64,000 nucleotides of DNA, from NCBI GenBank assembly GCA_037975125.1, contig CM075855.1, positions 79,549,945 through 79,613,944 on the forward strand, read 5' to 3'. The DNA is from Latrodectus hesperus (taxonomy: Eukaryota; Arthropoda; Arachnida; Araneae; Theridiidae). Of this stretch, positions 21,589-39,321 are shown piece after piece. The notes below the pieces were generated by a model, which was not told the DNA's origin, did not search any database, and worked only from the letters and a program-made list of their open reading frames with translations. The position numbers and the translations under genes were made by a program. How positions within the stretch are numbered: position 1 is the first letter of the stretch; every line of letters starts with the position of its first letter.

Positions 21589-24500
21589 TAACAACATTTC
21601 GATAAATAAATCGATAGATTTTTATCTAAAAATATCTAATTTTTTAAAAACATTGAGAAGTATAAGCAAAATTTTTAGCACATTCTTATGATTAATTTTA
21701 ATCTAAATTATAAGATATAATTCTTTTAACAATTGGAAAATAATATTTTTTGCATAAACAATAATTGTAATTATTTGAGATATGATATAATATTATTTTT
21801 AAATTAGATTTATAGGGATTTTTAAAAATTTTTTATAAAATAATTATTTTAAATTTACAGTAAATCAGCAGTTATAATATCATAATAAGTAAAATAGTGA
21901 TTATATCTTTTCATATTTAAGCAAGCTGATTATATTTTGGAAAACTAATCATTATTTTTCATTAAAATAATTTTATAATATTAAAGATTTATATTTCAAA
22001 CATCTCTTTCTATTTTCCATTCTATTAAATTAATGTATAGTAAATTCAAAATTAATATAGTAGTGTTATCCAAAATGTGAATTCATGATTTCAGAAAATC
22101 TAAATTAAAATTTAGTGCTTGTATATTTACATAGAAAGCAAATATATTTATACTTAATAAGAATATTTTGCTTATTAAAAATTATGTGCATATTTTTATT
22201 AAGCAAATTAAAAATACTATTGAATGCAAAGAAAAATAAAAATAAATCTGAATTTATTCATGTATTTTTTATTGATATTATTCTGCGAGTTATGTATATT
22301 GATATATATTAATTATATTCTATGTTATTTGCTCACAATAAAGTTCATTCTGTTAAAAGATACAAGTTATTCTTCATGTTGTGTTAACTATCTATGATGA
22401 AATAAAATATTAGGAAAGGGAATATAAATTCGTATTTTATTTTAATGCAAAAAGGATTTTTAAAGTAAAGGATGCTCTCTAAAAGAAAAGATATTTTCTC
22501 AATGAAAAAAATATAAACGAAAGAGGAGTTTTTATTATAAATCCGATTATTAGGTTTTTTGCTGAATTTATAAAATAAATTTACTTCTGCAGGCTTGTTT
22601 CTGACAAAATAACTTGAAAAGAAAAAATAATGTTCCGTAGAACAAAACTCATTAAATGTTTCGCAGACTGTGGAATATCAAATAAACTTGTTTCAATTCC
22701 AAATTTAATCATAAAAGGAAAACATTTTTCCCTTGCATTAAAAATTCATTCCATATGCAATTAATTTTCTTTTTAAATTATTGACATTTCATTTCATCAT
22801 TAACTAACATAGTTTCAAAAATAGTTTCATCAGTAAACTTTATTAAAATATTAAATATACTTTGATGAATGATTACTATTTTATATAATACAAGTTTTAT
22901 ATAATGCATATTTAGCTGTCATTTACACTGAAAAGTTTACTTGAATTGTTAAAAGTGACAATAATTCATATGATATTTTGCGGTTTAGTTATTTTAATTC
23001 TAATATTGGTATTATTTGAATGAGTGTGAACTTAAATCTATCTGTAAGACTCTTTTATGAAGGATATTTCTTCACTAAATAAAAAATATTTATATATAAA
23101 GTACGCGTACATACACACACACACACACATTAGCATCGATCTGCAGAATGTATAAAGTTTGTTGATAATAAAAATTTACTATGAATTACCAGTTTTTTTA
23201 ACTATGAGTTATCAATAACACATGCATCAAAATTGTACCAATTGTACGAAATAAATTAGTTGAATTAAAAGTTATTTTTTAATACCTAAATCAATTTTAT
23301 TTTAAATTATTATTTCATCATTATTTCAAACTTTGATTTTGACTATCAATAAAATTATTCATGAAACATTTAATTATGCAAAATTTACTTAAAAATTATT
23401 TTATAACGAAATCAAAATTTTTAATTTCTAAATACAATTCATATTAATTAAAATCTTTCGCCAATACCCGAGAGTCTTTATCTTAAGAATAGTTTGAAAT
23501 GAGTGTATGAAGTAAGGAAATTTTTTAAAAAATAAATTACCTTATTTTATTATGATAATAAAAAATTAATTAATAAAAGAGAAACATTTTTTATCCGTCC
23601 GTGTCTTAATTTATTTCATGTTAACTTTGATAAAAAAAATTGACAAGGTAATAGAAAATTTCACAAAGAATTTTTTAAGAGAAGTAAGGACTTTAAATTT
23701 TTCGGTTTTTTTAATTACACTAGCACATACAAAATTAAAAAGAAACTATAAAGTTATATTTCACTTATTTTTAAATATTTAAGTTTTCATCTTGTTAATA
23801 ACAACTTGTCAAAATTTCTCTCTCTCTCAATTTGAGGTTTATTTTAAATTATAAAACATTTTTTAATATTCTTAAAATTGTAAGAAAGCTAAAAAGAATT
23901 CTGTAATTAACTTAATGAGTTTCAAAACAAAAAAAAATGAAATAAACAACCAGAATTCTGAAACAAATGTTTCCAATATAAATAAAATAAATTTTTTTAT
24001 AAAATAACAATTCAGAATAAATCTAGAGAATAATAATCTAGAAAACTATTTGACGTAAAGTTGTAGCAAAAACATGAGAAAAGAAAAGTAAATTATTTTA
24101 AGATAAATGTCTGCATATTTTACCGTAAAAATAAATAGAAAACATAAAAAAGAATAACGGAACACACATAATTCTTAGAAATAAATATTTAGTTTCCATA
24201 TTGTTGGATTTTATCACGTAATTAATCTTAAAGGATATTTAAATCTTAAAGGACTTTATAATATCTTTCATTCTTCACGCAAAAAGTTATATGTATTACT
24301 CCAGAAAAAAATAAAAGCTCATAATTTTCTTAAATTATGTTTTTAAAATAATTTTGGTGTATTTAAATGTTTAAATGTTTCCAGAAACACACACATTCTA
24401 CGAAGTTATGATATGAAAAATGGGATGATTGTTTTAAATCTTAATTTTCACAGTTATTTTTTCGAACAAATATAATAATTATTAGTCTCAACTTTTAATG

Positions 24501-26127
24501 TGTGTTATTAATGAACTTGATGAAATATCTAGTAACTCTTATTTTTTAAGTCTAAATTTCTTACAGTTAAAGAAACATTTATTCTTAAAAAATTTTATTC
24601 CCTGTGAAACAAGAGCTGAAGACTTAATCTTCACACCTACAGCACAGACATACAGTCCCAAACCATAACTGAACAAATACATTGTTTAATTAATCTTATT
24701 GGAGATTTATCATTTCATCCTTCCACAATAAATTTTTCATCTCCTTTGTAATAAAGACTTAATTAGGTTTCATTATTAAACAGAATATTGCAAAAATTTA
24801 AATCTTCGTTATTTGACTTTTTTCAATTTGGAATGTTAAATGATTTAAAATAAAAGCTTTTGTGTAATAAGACTTCTTTTTCTTGCAACTTCGTTGCAAC
24901 TTTACAATAAAATTGAATTTCTTATATAATTTTAAAAATATATGCTTTTTGCATTGATTACATTAAAGACTGGAAGAAATGAGAAAAATGACTAAATGAC
25001 GTTATTTTATAAAGGTACTTTTTTTAATCCAAATTATTCCCGTTTTTCTAAGGTTTCAAATCATTAGCAACAGCTCTGAGCAGTAATACAAAACTTGATA
25101 ATGAAACAAATGACATGACAATGAAACCAAAATTTTAAAATTTGAAATTTTAATTTGTAATTCTTATACTTTTATATACTTATATGGTGTGATTTCACAT
25201 TTTAAAAATAATCTCTTTTAAGTCTGTCCAATTCTATTGAAGTCTAATATTTCCTATGATGATCTATTTCCAGCTTAAAATCTTTCTTTATATTCAATAT
25301 TTTATGCACCAAATGTAATGGATATCTAGTATCACTGTCGCTTTGAAAATTGTGATGATTTTGCGGATCATTTCTTGTAAAATAATATGGATAGCGTTTT
25401 AAATCGTGTTTGCAATATTTCTATTTATATATTTGTAGGTCCTTAAAATTAAAATTTGTAAAGAAGAACAAGTAAAGTTTCTCAAATCGGTATGTTTAAT
25501 TCTATTGAATTTTTTGGCAAATATGATTTTTTAATACAGCGAATTTAAGATTCAATTTTCATTGGGAATAAATAGATGCAATTGATCAATTGTAGAAGAA
25601 TTTAAGTTATCTAAGTAAGTGCATCTTATTTATTGATGCATTTAATTAGATAAATGAGACCTAGAAATTATCCTAAATTATAAGTACATCAAAAAATTAA
25701 ATTTTAAAATTGTAAATAAATATTTACAATTTTAATTTCAATCAGTATTGTAAAATTGTAATTTATTAATTGATAAGCATATTTAATTATTATAGTTATA
25801 TTGATCATCAGCAAACAGATATCACAATTTACCAGCAAAATTATAATAATTAATGGCACCAATTAAATATTCTTTTCTTAAAGTAAGCTTAAAATTGGAA
25901 ACAATACTTTACTATATACAGTAAAGGTTGGTATATATTTTTATATCTACTTAATTATATAATATAGTAATGGGAACATTCCAAATCAGTTTGAACTACA
26001 TCTAGCTATTTATAAAAATTCATTACATATAAAATATACTTCATATATATAACTTTTTAATCGATCTGAACTATTTTTATTTATTTCGAAGGAAAGTTAT
26101 ATTTAATATTTTACAATCAGATAAATG
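21589..26127. other. Long AT-rich non-coding stretch
   Basis: About 4.5 kb of extremely AT-rich sequence. A short (AC)n run of about 20 bp is at 23110-23131. The one 65-codon frame (22115-22312, +) has no motif. No element ends or tRNA-like boxes were seen. Confidence 0.5.
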
Positions 26128-26432
26128 AAGCCCGCGGTGACTAATTGGTATAGCTTCGGCTTCTAAAGCAGAGGCCTTAGGTTCGATCAAAGGGCAAGGT
26201 CGATTCCATAGCACAGGTGATAGACAAGCTTGACTTAGTCTTTGATCCCTTCAGTGGGTCGAATACCAAGCATGGCTTGGGAACTAAACACTTTGGGTTT
26301 CGAGTTAGGCTGACTACCTAATAAGGACATGAGCTTCGCATCCCAGGGCCGTTGGCAACCCAGACCCAGGAATAAAATTATTAGCACTGTAGGCCTTGGC
26401 CCACAAATGTGCTGTCATGCCAGAGGTTTATT
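26128..26432 (+). mobile_element. tRNA-derived SINE, family B
   Basis: About 300 bp on the plus strand. The head GACTAATTGGTATAGCTTCG sits at the A-box position and TTAGGTTCGATC is a good B-box core. The body shares ordered words with the minus-strand copy at 13758-14214, including AGTGGGTCG, CCAAGCATGGCTTGGGAAC, GGGTTTCGAGTTAGGCTGAC and GGCCCACA. It runs directly into a (TA)n array at its 3' end, which may have grown from the SINE tail. Confidence 0.75.
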
Positions 26433-26437
26433 TTATT

Positions 26438-28664
<2,227 letters not shown>

Positions 28665-28997
28665 TATAATGCCCGGATACTATGATTACCACCTTTTAGA
28701 ACAAAAAGAGGTGTAAGTGATGGTATCTTATACAGCGAGGGACCCAGCGGGTGTGCTATCATAGCAAGTCATCATAATTTAGAAGCAGGGACCAATCAGT
28801 GGACCTTCAGACTTGATTGTAACCGCCAGAGGTACCACTTCACATGGAGGACATTGAGACCACGACATATTTAAACTGTTCCAGATGCCATTGACAAACA
28901 AGACGGATTTTCATTTGGGTTGGGATTCTAACTTACTTGCTTCCAGTAAAGAGATTGAATGCTCTAACCAGCCCGACCACCGTGACCGGCATTGTAA
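28665..28997 (-). mobile_element. tRNA-derived SINE, family C, copy 1
   Basis: On the minus strand the head reads CACGGTGGTCGGGCTGGTTA followed by GAGCATTCAATCTC (A-box region) and TTAGAATCCCAACCC at the B-box position. The body shares GTCGTGGTC, CATTG, TCCTC.ATG or TCAAAG, and GGTCCCTGCTTCTAA with the minus-strand copy at 54521-54814. The 3' end is near 28665. The boundaries are approximate because the target duplication is unclear. Confidence 0.6.
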
Positions 28998-29070
28998 ATA
29001 TTTTTTTAGTTAAATTTTGTTTGTTTTATGAGCGTCCCAAGTTCGATAAATTCTGAATTTAAATTATTTT

Positions 29071-31002
<1,932 letters not shown>

Positions 31003-31200
31003 ACGTGTCCACGTTAATTTGTGTCGTCTCAAGTCCTTCCGATGGAGTGGCGTGGCTGTATATGGCAGCTCATGTGTGACCTTTTTACCTGACCATGTTT
31101 TAAAATAACGAAACGCTTGGTGATAGACGAGTATTCCAAACTCGTTAACCTTAAGATGCAGTAGAGGTTCACTTGCACCGCTATGTATGTATGTCTCTAG
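31003..31200 (+). repeat. Dispersed repeat F, copy 1
   Basis: Shares ordered sequence with 44070-44275. Both have ACGTGTCCACGTTAATYTGTG, a TCCKT word, GTGG.GTGG, CA.GGTTTAAAAT or CATGTTTTAAAATAACGA, GGTGATA...CGAGTAT and ATTCATTAACCTT or CTCGTTAACCTTAAG. The minus-strand open frame at 30997-31281 spans it, and the copy at 44057-44242 is also open on that strand. The reading KVNE.. ILAYH or ILVYHQ is recognisable in both. It could be a SINE or a decayed coding repeat. Confidence 0.6.
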
Positions 31201-31412
31201 CAGTAAATTTTGTCCTCCACAGATCTGTCTCTCAGATAGTGTTTTTCCATGGTCGTTCTTTGCTATCTTGATTTTCGACACGATATTTATTTATAAATAA
31301 ATATCTGTTCCATTGTGGTTACTAATAAGACGTCATGCTGCTTTCTGCCTACTTTGCAAATGTGTATAATCTGCCAATTTAGTTTCATCTGAAATGAGAC
31401 TAAGCAAACAAT

Positions 31413-31692
31413 GATGTATAATACACTTCCACACATTCTTGAAACTATAAGCAACTGTATAGAACAAAAATTGATTGTCAGGTATAGAATTTAATCTTGT
31501 ACTTCTTGATGTATAATACACTTCCACACATTCTTGAAACTATAAGCAACTGTATAGAACAAAAATTGATTGTCAGGTATAGAATTTAATCTTGTACTTC
31601 TTGATGTATAATACACTTCCACACATTCTTGAAACTATAAGCAACTGTATAGAACAAAAATTGATTGTCAGGTATAGAATTTAATCTTGTAC
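31413..31692. repeat. 95-bp tandem triplication
   Basis: A unit beginning GATGTATAATACACTTCCAC starts at 31413, 31508 and 31603, so the period is exactly 95. The last unit stops after about 90 bp. The copies look identical, so the expansion is recent or an assembly artefact. Confidence 0.93.
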
Positions 31693-33165
<1,473 letters not shown>

Positions 33166-33188
33166 CCATTCATTATAATTTTGAAATG

Positions 33189-33254
33189 AACTTGAGTTTT
33201 ATAATTATTTCCCAAATGCATTATAATTTGGAAAATAATTATAAAACTCAAGTT
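33189..33254. repeat. Near-perfect hairpin, 29-bp arms
   Basis: AACTTGAGTTTTATAATTAT begins the left arm and its complement ends the right arm. The arms differ at one position and enclose a loop of about 8 bases (GCATTATA). No protein or tRNA feature is linked to it. Confidence 0.85.
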
Positions 33255-34375
33255 TTTTAAATGATATTGTTAATTTGTAATTGTTATTTTTTTATTATTT
33301 TTCATACTTTTAAATTGTAAAGTCCTTTATGATTCATCGGTAACAAAAACTACCAAGTATTTTTAAAAATATGAATAAAATATTAAAGGTGTATAAAAGC
33401 TTTAAAAAATAAGAAATGTTTAATTGTGAGAAAATAAAAATTTAAAAAAAGGAAACTTCTGTTAAACTACCTTCCAGTAAAACTTTTTTCTGGGAATTAA
33501 TATCTTCATTATTATAACTTAATAAAATATTTTTTCAATGAAAATGGAAAACCTATGACACTGATGGCACTTATCTAATTCTATTCGTTCAAATTTTTTT
33601 CTAAGTTTTGTTCACGTTCAAAATAAAACTGTTTTTTTTTTCCAATTCCAGTGCTAAATGAAAAACAAGAAAAAAATTTAAAAACGTAAGTAAAATGGTC
33701 GTGAATTTAACAAGCACAGAGAAATTTCATTACATTTAATCTAATAACCAAATTGAGAAGATAGTCTAATTAAATTAAGAATCTAAACTAAATCTAAAGT
33801 AAACAATACTCTCTTTTTACTTAAGTTATCATTGTTTTTATTTAAAAATTTTTTTTTTTAATTGGATGAAATATCATCTTTTGCAAACAAATTTCGTTAA
33901 ACATTATTTAGTAATTTTTACTTTCTGTAATTTTTAAAATATAAATTTATTCGTAATAACCAAACTTGCCTTATTTTTATTTAACCATAAGTGTTTTTAC
34001 ATTGTTATATAAATTGCATTAGGTTCTTGATTAATGAAAGTATTTTCTTAACACAGCAAAATTTCTGCATGAGTTGAAGAGAAGAAAAGAATATCATTAT
34101 TGCTCCTATCATCAATTTCGTTATTTATTCTAATCTAAATATGTAACAAATGCGTATTTTTAGATAATTCGGTTGATCGATTATAAGTAGGCAAACGTTA
34201 AGCAATTTTAACTAAAGATAGAGTTATTTTGTATTCTGACAGGAAAAAATAATTCAGCGTTTTCAAAGCGAACCAAGTACAGAATTTCACCGCATGTCAT
34301 GACTACTAGTTACTTATTGGGTTCAAGATAAGAGCCCGATAAGTAATAGATAAAAGTAGGTTTTTTTACCGGTAA
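33255..34375. other. AT-rich non-coding stretch
   Basis: About 1.1 kb without a recognisable feature. Confidence 0.5.
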
Positions 34376-34540
34376 CTGGTTAACTAAATACTGATTACTG
34401 GTTGAATAGGTAACGGTACTAATTAAGTTAGTATCGTTATTAATTACTAAGTATCGGTTACTAATTAAGTAAGTATCGTTATTAATTACTAAGTACCGGT
34501 TACTAATTATGTAAGTACCCGTTGCTGCTTAAGAAAGTTC
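34376..34540. repeat. 42-bp tandem repeat
   Basis: ACTAATTAAGTTAGTATCGT at 34418 recurs at 34460 and, more diverged, at 34502, giving a 42-bp period. Related GGTTACT and GGTAAC words continue outward to about 34376. The unit contains internal direct repeats of TTACTAA..TAAGTA. Confidence 0.85.
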
Positions 34541-35984
34541 TAAAGGTGTAACAATTCTTTACTACCAGTTAATAGTAAGTAAATAGTAAGAGTTATTGTC
34601 ATGTATCTATAAAGTTTTCAAGCGTTGAGTAACGTGTTCAACAGATCACAGATGCTGTTGTATAATACTTCGTGTATGAAGCAAAGTGTAGTTCTTTAAA
34701 TTAATCAATATTATAAAATCTGTTAGAATCTAGACTTTTTAAGAAGCTCTATAATAAAAATTGTATGGATTTAGTTCAGTGGTTGCTGAGAGTGAGGAAT
34801 TTTTAAAAGAACAACTAATAGGGTCATTCTTTAAGATGATCAAAAATTCTTACAATTTTTATAGTGAAAATAAATGAAGTATCATCATCTTGTATTAAAA
34901 ATGTCGATTTTTTTGGGTTTGTGATTGCGGTACAGTAAATATTGACAGCACTTTCTTATTCCAAATACTTATAACAGGACATATTGCAAGAACATTAACA
35001 GTTATTTCCAGAAAAAATGGATGAAAGATAAATGTGGTTGTGAATTAAAGATTACAAAAAAATTTCGAGATTCATCAATATTTTAAATTAAAACATATAA
35101 TTGTTGTTTTATGTTTAAAAATGATCAATATTTTAATTTACATTTTAATTGTATACATAATAGAATAAAAAAATATTTATTACTTTTAATTATTTTTATG
35201 TAACTAGTATATAAGTACTATTTCATCTCTTGAAATGTGAAACAAAATGTTTTAATAAAGGTAACTCATTTAAATGTTAGAACCACAAGTTCTAAGTTAT
35301 GCTATGAATTTTCATGAAAAATTGCGAAATAGATAAGAATTCTATGAAAATTTTCTTTTGCCATACATAATGCATTACTAACTCGAGTTAATAAAAAAGA
35401 GAAATAACAAATATAATGAAAATTCTAATTTCTTCAGTGAATCCATGAAGTCTTATAGCACTGTTTCATGCCATTGTACATTTATTACTTAAAATGAATA
35501 CTTCATGTCAATGAAACTCAAGTTGATTTTGCATAAAATACATCCCCATTTATGTTTAATTTTACTTTTAAAAGTAAAATGAAATTTAGAATGTACAATT
35601 ACACTGTAATTATTACCAAACAATTTAACAATTTTGATTAATAATTCTCTAAGAAAAATGTTTAACGTGCTTAAATGCCAATAAATAAAGTTTAAACATA
35701 TTTTAGACATTTTCAAAACTATTGTGTATGATTTAAATTTAGGTATTACAGTAATATTTACAGTTGCGCTTGATTCTCAAATCAATAATCAAACTTTTTC
35801 ACAGTTATGGCTATAGTTTAAAAGTACAGTTGGAAATACAAGCATAATTCTATTTGATAAGACTTTTGAGCAACGTTTTTACCAATCCCAGTTTGTTTAG
35901 CGAAGGTAGACAATCTCTCTATCTTTGTAAATTCAGAAATATGCAAGAAGTCTAAAAACAATAGAAGTATCCTGAATGACCTCG
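34541..35984. other. AT-rich non-coding stretch
   Basis: About 1.4 kb. The minus-strand frame at 35489-35716 has no motif; nothing else was recognised. Confidence 0.45.
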
Positions 35985-36440
35985 TCCTTTCTAAAATCCA
36001 AGCAAAGTAATATAGGGGCAGTGTCACTCTGTCATGCCCGCCCTAATGGCACTCAGGGAAGATCTCCTCTGTCCCTAAAGGAAAGCGAGAGCTCTGACAT
36101 GGCCACTCAAGAAGCTTCAAAAAGCCGTTTGATGTTTTTTATAGGCGAAGTATCAAAAGGAAGTTCAGCGCTTCTTCCAAAGTACCACAGGTGAGAGGGA
36201 GGAATCCTTCCAAGTCGGTTTAATTTCATCTTTCTGAGGGAGGAGATCTCACTATATGTGAGAGTCCCACAAGGGCTCATTCCCTCCTCAGCAGCAGTTC
36301 CCCAACAGGTAGTCGGCCCCAACATGAGATAGGAACCATTGAAAATGGATAGTGACCAGAAGAAATGCGGATGAGAAAATATAAAATGCCCAGGCTTGTC
36401 TTGTCTCCGATCTCTATCCAGTTAGATAGGTGTTGTATTG
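35985..36440. other. GC-rich unclassified block, probable repeat
   Basis: Markedly richer in GC than its surroundings, with sharp edges. Open frames overlap on both strands (35976-36194 + and 36107-36325 -). The minus-strand reading contains a basic stretch (KMKLNRLGRIPPSHLWYFGR) that looks like decayed coding sequence, but I cannot assign a family. Sharp compositional edges suggest an inserted element. Confidence 0.35.
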
Positions 36441-37823
36441 TATGACTAAACCTGAAATGCTAAAACTGGATAAGATGGCACATTGGCATTGTAATCCAGC
36501 ATGCCAAATTCTGAATTTGGTGATTTTTTTAGGGTTTTTTTTCTTTTATCTGGCAACCTGGTTTTTAATATAACATAGAGATTGAGACTTACAAAAATTA
36601 TATTGGGAATTCTATTTTTGAAGCCCAAGTAATTACGCAATAGCGAGACGTCACTATACGTCATCTTGGTAACATTTCTTCATCACCAAAAAATTTCAGA
36701 ATTTGGATTATACGATTAAGAATTTGATGGATTATACGGCATGTGTGGTGACAAGATGATATTATATTGGTATAATTTAGCTTGATAAGAGATCATATAA
36801 ATTGGTACTCCTGTTTCACGCAATTAAGTTTTCATAACACTATATTTTGCAAATTTATTATATAGGGCTCATAGTGGCTTCTAGTGCTATTCAAAATGCA
36901 AAAATAATTTCAAAAATCGAGAAAAAAGAGTACATATCCTTATTTTTGTATAAAAAAAATTATACAAAGAGAATGTAAATAGAACAAGATTAGATATAAT
37001 AGAAATTTTTCTCTACCCCAAATTGCTACACTCAGATGATAATTTTGAAAAAACCGCAAACTCTGTTTTGAAGGGAGTATAATTACATAACAATGTGCAT
37101 TGCAGCATAAACAACTTTACAGTGACTTTAATTCAGTTTAAACCGAAAGTTTAAATCAATTACAAGCTCTTCAATCAAAATTTTAAAATCAAAGGTAAAT
37201 ATAATTTAAATTAATCACACACCAATATCCTCATATAAGTTTCATTTTATTTTGAGCCGCCGTTCTCAATCAAACGTCCAAACAATTTTCTCCTTCGATA
37301 TGCTATTCTTTTGAGCGTCCTACAACAAAAGCATTTTCAATACTCTGTGCTTATTAAAAGATAGTAAATTAAATTATGTTCCAGCAGCTTAACAACAGTA
37401 ATAAGGAATCTGCTAACATTTAATACGTTCTTCACATAGTAAAAAAAAAGCATAGCATTTATGGATGAAATATAAATTTACTTACAGTTGTTATTTTTTC
37501 TATGGCGAAGACAGTTTGTTATGTCTGCGAAGAACAGAAACGAACGCCGTCTCCCAGCGGATCGATGATAAAAGAGAAAATTAAACAATAAAGATTAATG
37601 TAATGATTATCGGTACCAATCAATGAGATTAGCACAAAAGCTTATCTTTTTTTATATTTCTGAGAAAGAAAGGATACTAACTATAAGTAATAGATTCCGA
37701 TCTAATTTGTAAGAGGAGGCCTGTGTTTTGGATATCATATTAGGTTTCAGATATACAATAAATATAATCGAGAATTTTTTTATCAGAGAGATTTTGTTTT
37801 TAAATAATATATATATATTTAAT
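36441..37823. other. Non-coding stretch with a weak inverted repeat
   Basis: CCAAATTCTGAATTTGGTGA at about 36503 and its approximate complement (CATCACCAAAAAATTTCAGA) at about 36680-36700 form a weak inverted pair about 200 bp apart. Otherwise the stretch is AT-rich without a gene. Confidence 0.4.
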
Positions 37824-38195
37824 AAAATACAATGAATATAATGAAACAAAATACAGTGAAAAATGCCAAATGTAGAATATTAAATGGAAAACAATATATT
37901 GGAAATATTAAATGGAAAATAATACATTGAAAAGAATTGCATTGAAAATACTTGAAAGAAATTTCAAAGAAAGATATATAATACAATGTATAAAATACAA
38001 TGAATATAATGAAACAAAATACAATGAAAAATGCCAAATGGAGAATAGTACATTGAAAATATTAAATGCCAAATGTAGAATATTAAATGGAAAACAATAT
38101 ATTGAAAATATTAAATGGAAAATAATACATTGAAAAAAATACATTGAAAAGAATTACATTGAAAATACTTGAAAGAAATTTCAAAGAAAGATAGA
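37824..38195. repeat. Tandem duplication, 168-200-bp unit with inner repeats
   Basis: AAAATACAATGAATATAATG at 37824 recurs at 37992. The rest of the unit (GCCAAATG, ATATTAAATGGAAAA, AATACATTGAAAA, CTTGAAAGAAATTTCAAAGA) follows in both copies. The second copy is longer because inner ATATTAAATG and ATTGAAAA words are repeated again. Confidence 0.88.
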
Positions 38196-38302
38196 TATAA
38201 ATGGAATAAAGTACCAATGTGGTCAGCTTCGTCAGGGGGTGTTGACCACATTGGCACAATTTTTATATATTCTTGTGCTTTTAGTTCTATATCTAACTTT
38301 GC

Positions 38303-38408
<106 letters not shown>

Positions 38409-38567
38409 CAGAAATAAGGTGTAGTTTATTTTAAATTTCATTTTAAAAATAAATATGAATTTTTGATTTTTAATTTTTACATTTGTTTATGTTTTTTATT
38501 ATATAGAATCCAAAATTCAGAGTATAAAAGAAAATAAGTTGTATTTTCATAAAACTCATTTTAAACA

Positions 38568-38850
38568 TATGTACTATTCAAAGCTCATAAACTCATAATA
38601 AGCTTGTATTTTATTCAAAGCTCATAAATTCATGATAAGCATGTATACTATTCAAAACTCATAATAAGCTCGTTTCTTTTTCAGAGCTCATAAACTCATA
38701 ATAAGCATGTTTATAGTATTCAAAGTTCATAAACTCATTAAGAATGATGTATACGATTAGTTCATGCACTCATAACAAGCGATCTCATAATAATATTACT
38801 GAAGACTCATTACTCATAATAATACTATTCAAGACTCATAAGCGTTATAA
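38568..38850. repeat. Degenerate tandem repeat of an AGCTCATAAACTCATAATAAG motif
   Basis: The words TATTCAAAGCTCATAA and CTCATAATAAGC recur about six times with spacings of 40-60 bp and substitutions. It is an old minisatellite. Confidence 0.75.
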
Positions 38851-39321
38851 GCATTACAGTATCTATTTAAATAAAGTAAAATTATTGTCATTCAACAATA
38901 TTGATACATTTATTATAGCACATACACACAATGGCTGATATATTATATTGCTCAATTACGTAAAATTGGAAAAATATTGTTAAGTAATAAAATTAAGGGC
39001 TGCAAGGAATTAGAATGCAGAATTTGAATCTACAATACAATTAATATGAATTATCAATCTAAGATAAATTAATACAATCGTAGATTGCTATAGCGTATTC
39101 TTTCAGCCATCTGTTTCAATAGATGATAAACGCTAAGTACGCGGCAATCTTTATTATTTTGAAGAGTTATTCAAAGGTATCATTTTCAGGTGTCGAGCAT
39201 AACAAGCATAAATGCTTCCATTCTTACATGGCAAAATTCTCACCACATTACAGAGTATTTTTGAAACCTAATAAATTTTAATATGCATAGGCCTTCGCCA
39301 CAAACGGTATTATTTGGAAAT
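38851..39321. other. Non-coding spacer between minisatellites
   Basis: About 470 bp, AT-rich, without an open frame or recognisable repeat. Confidence 0.5.

Noticed and set aside
34418..34515. CRISPR-like array
   Set aside because: Only three units, no unique spacers and overall eukaryotic context.
36107..36325. 72-codon minus-strand frame as a host gene
   Set aside because: No start context, splice sites or domain. The plus strand is open too. The GC-rich composition explains the openness.
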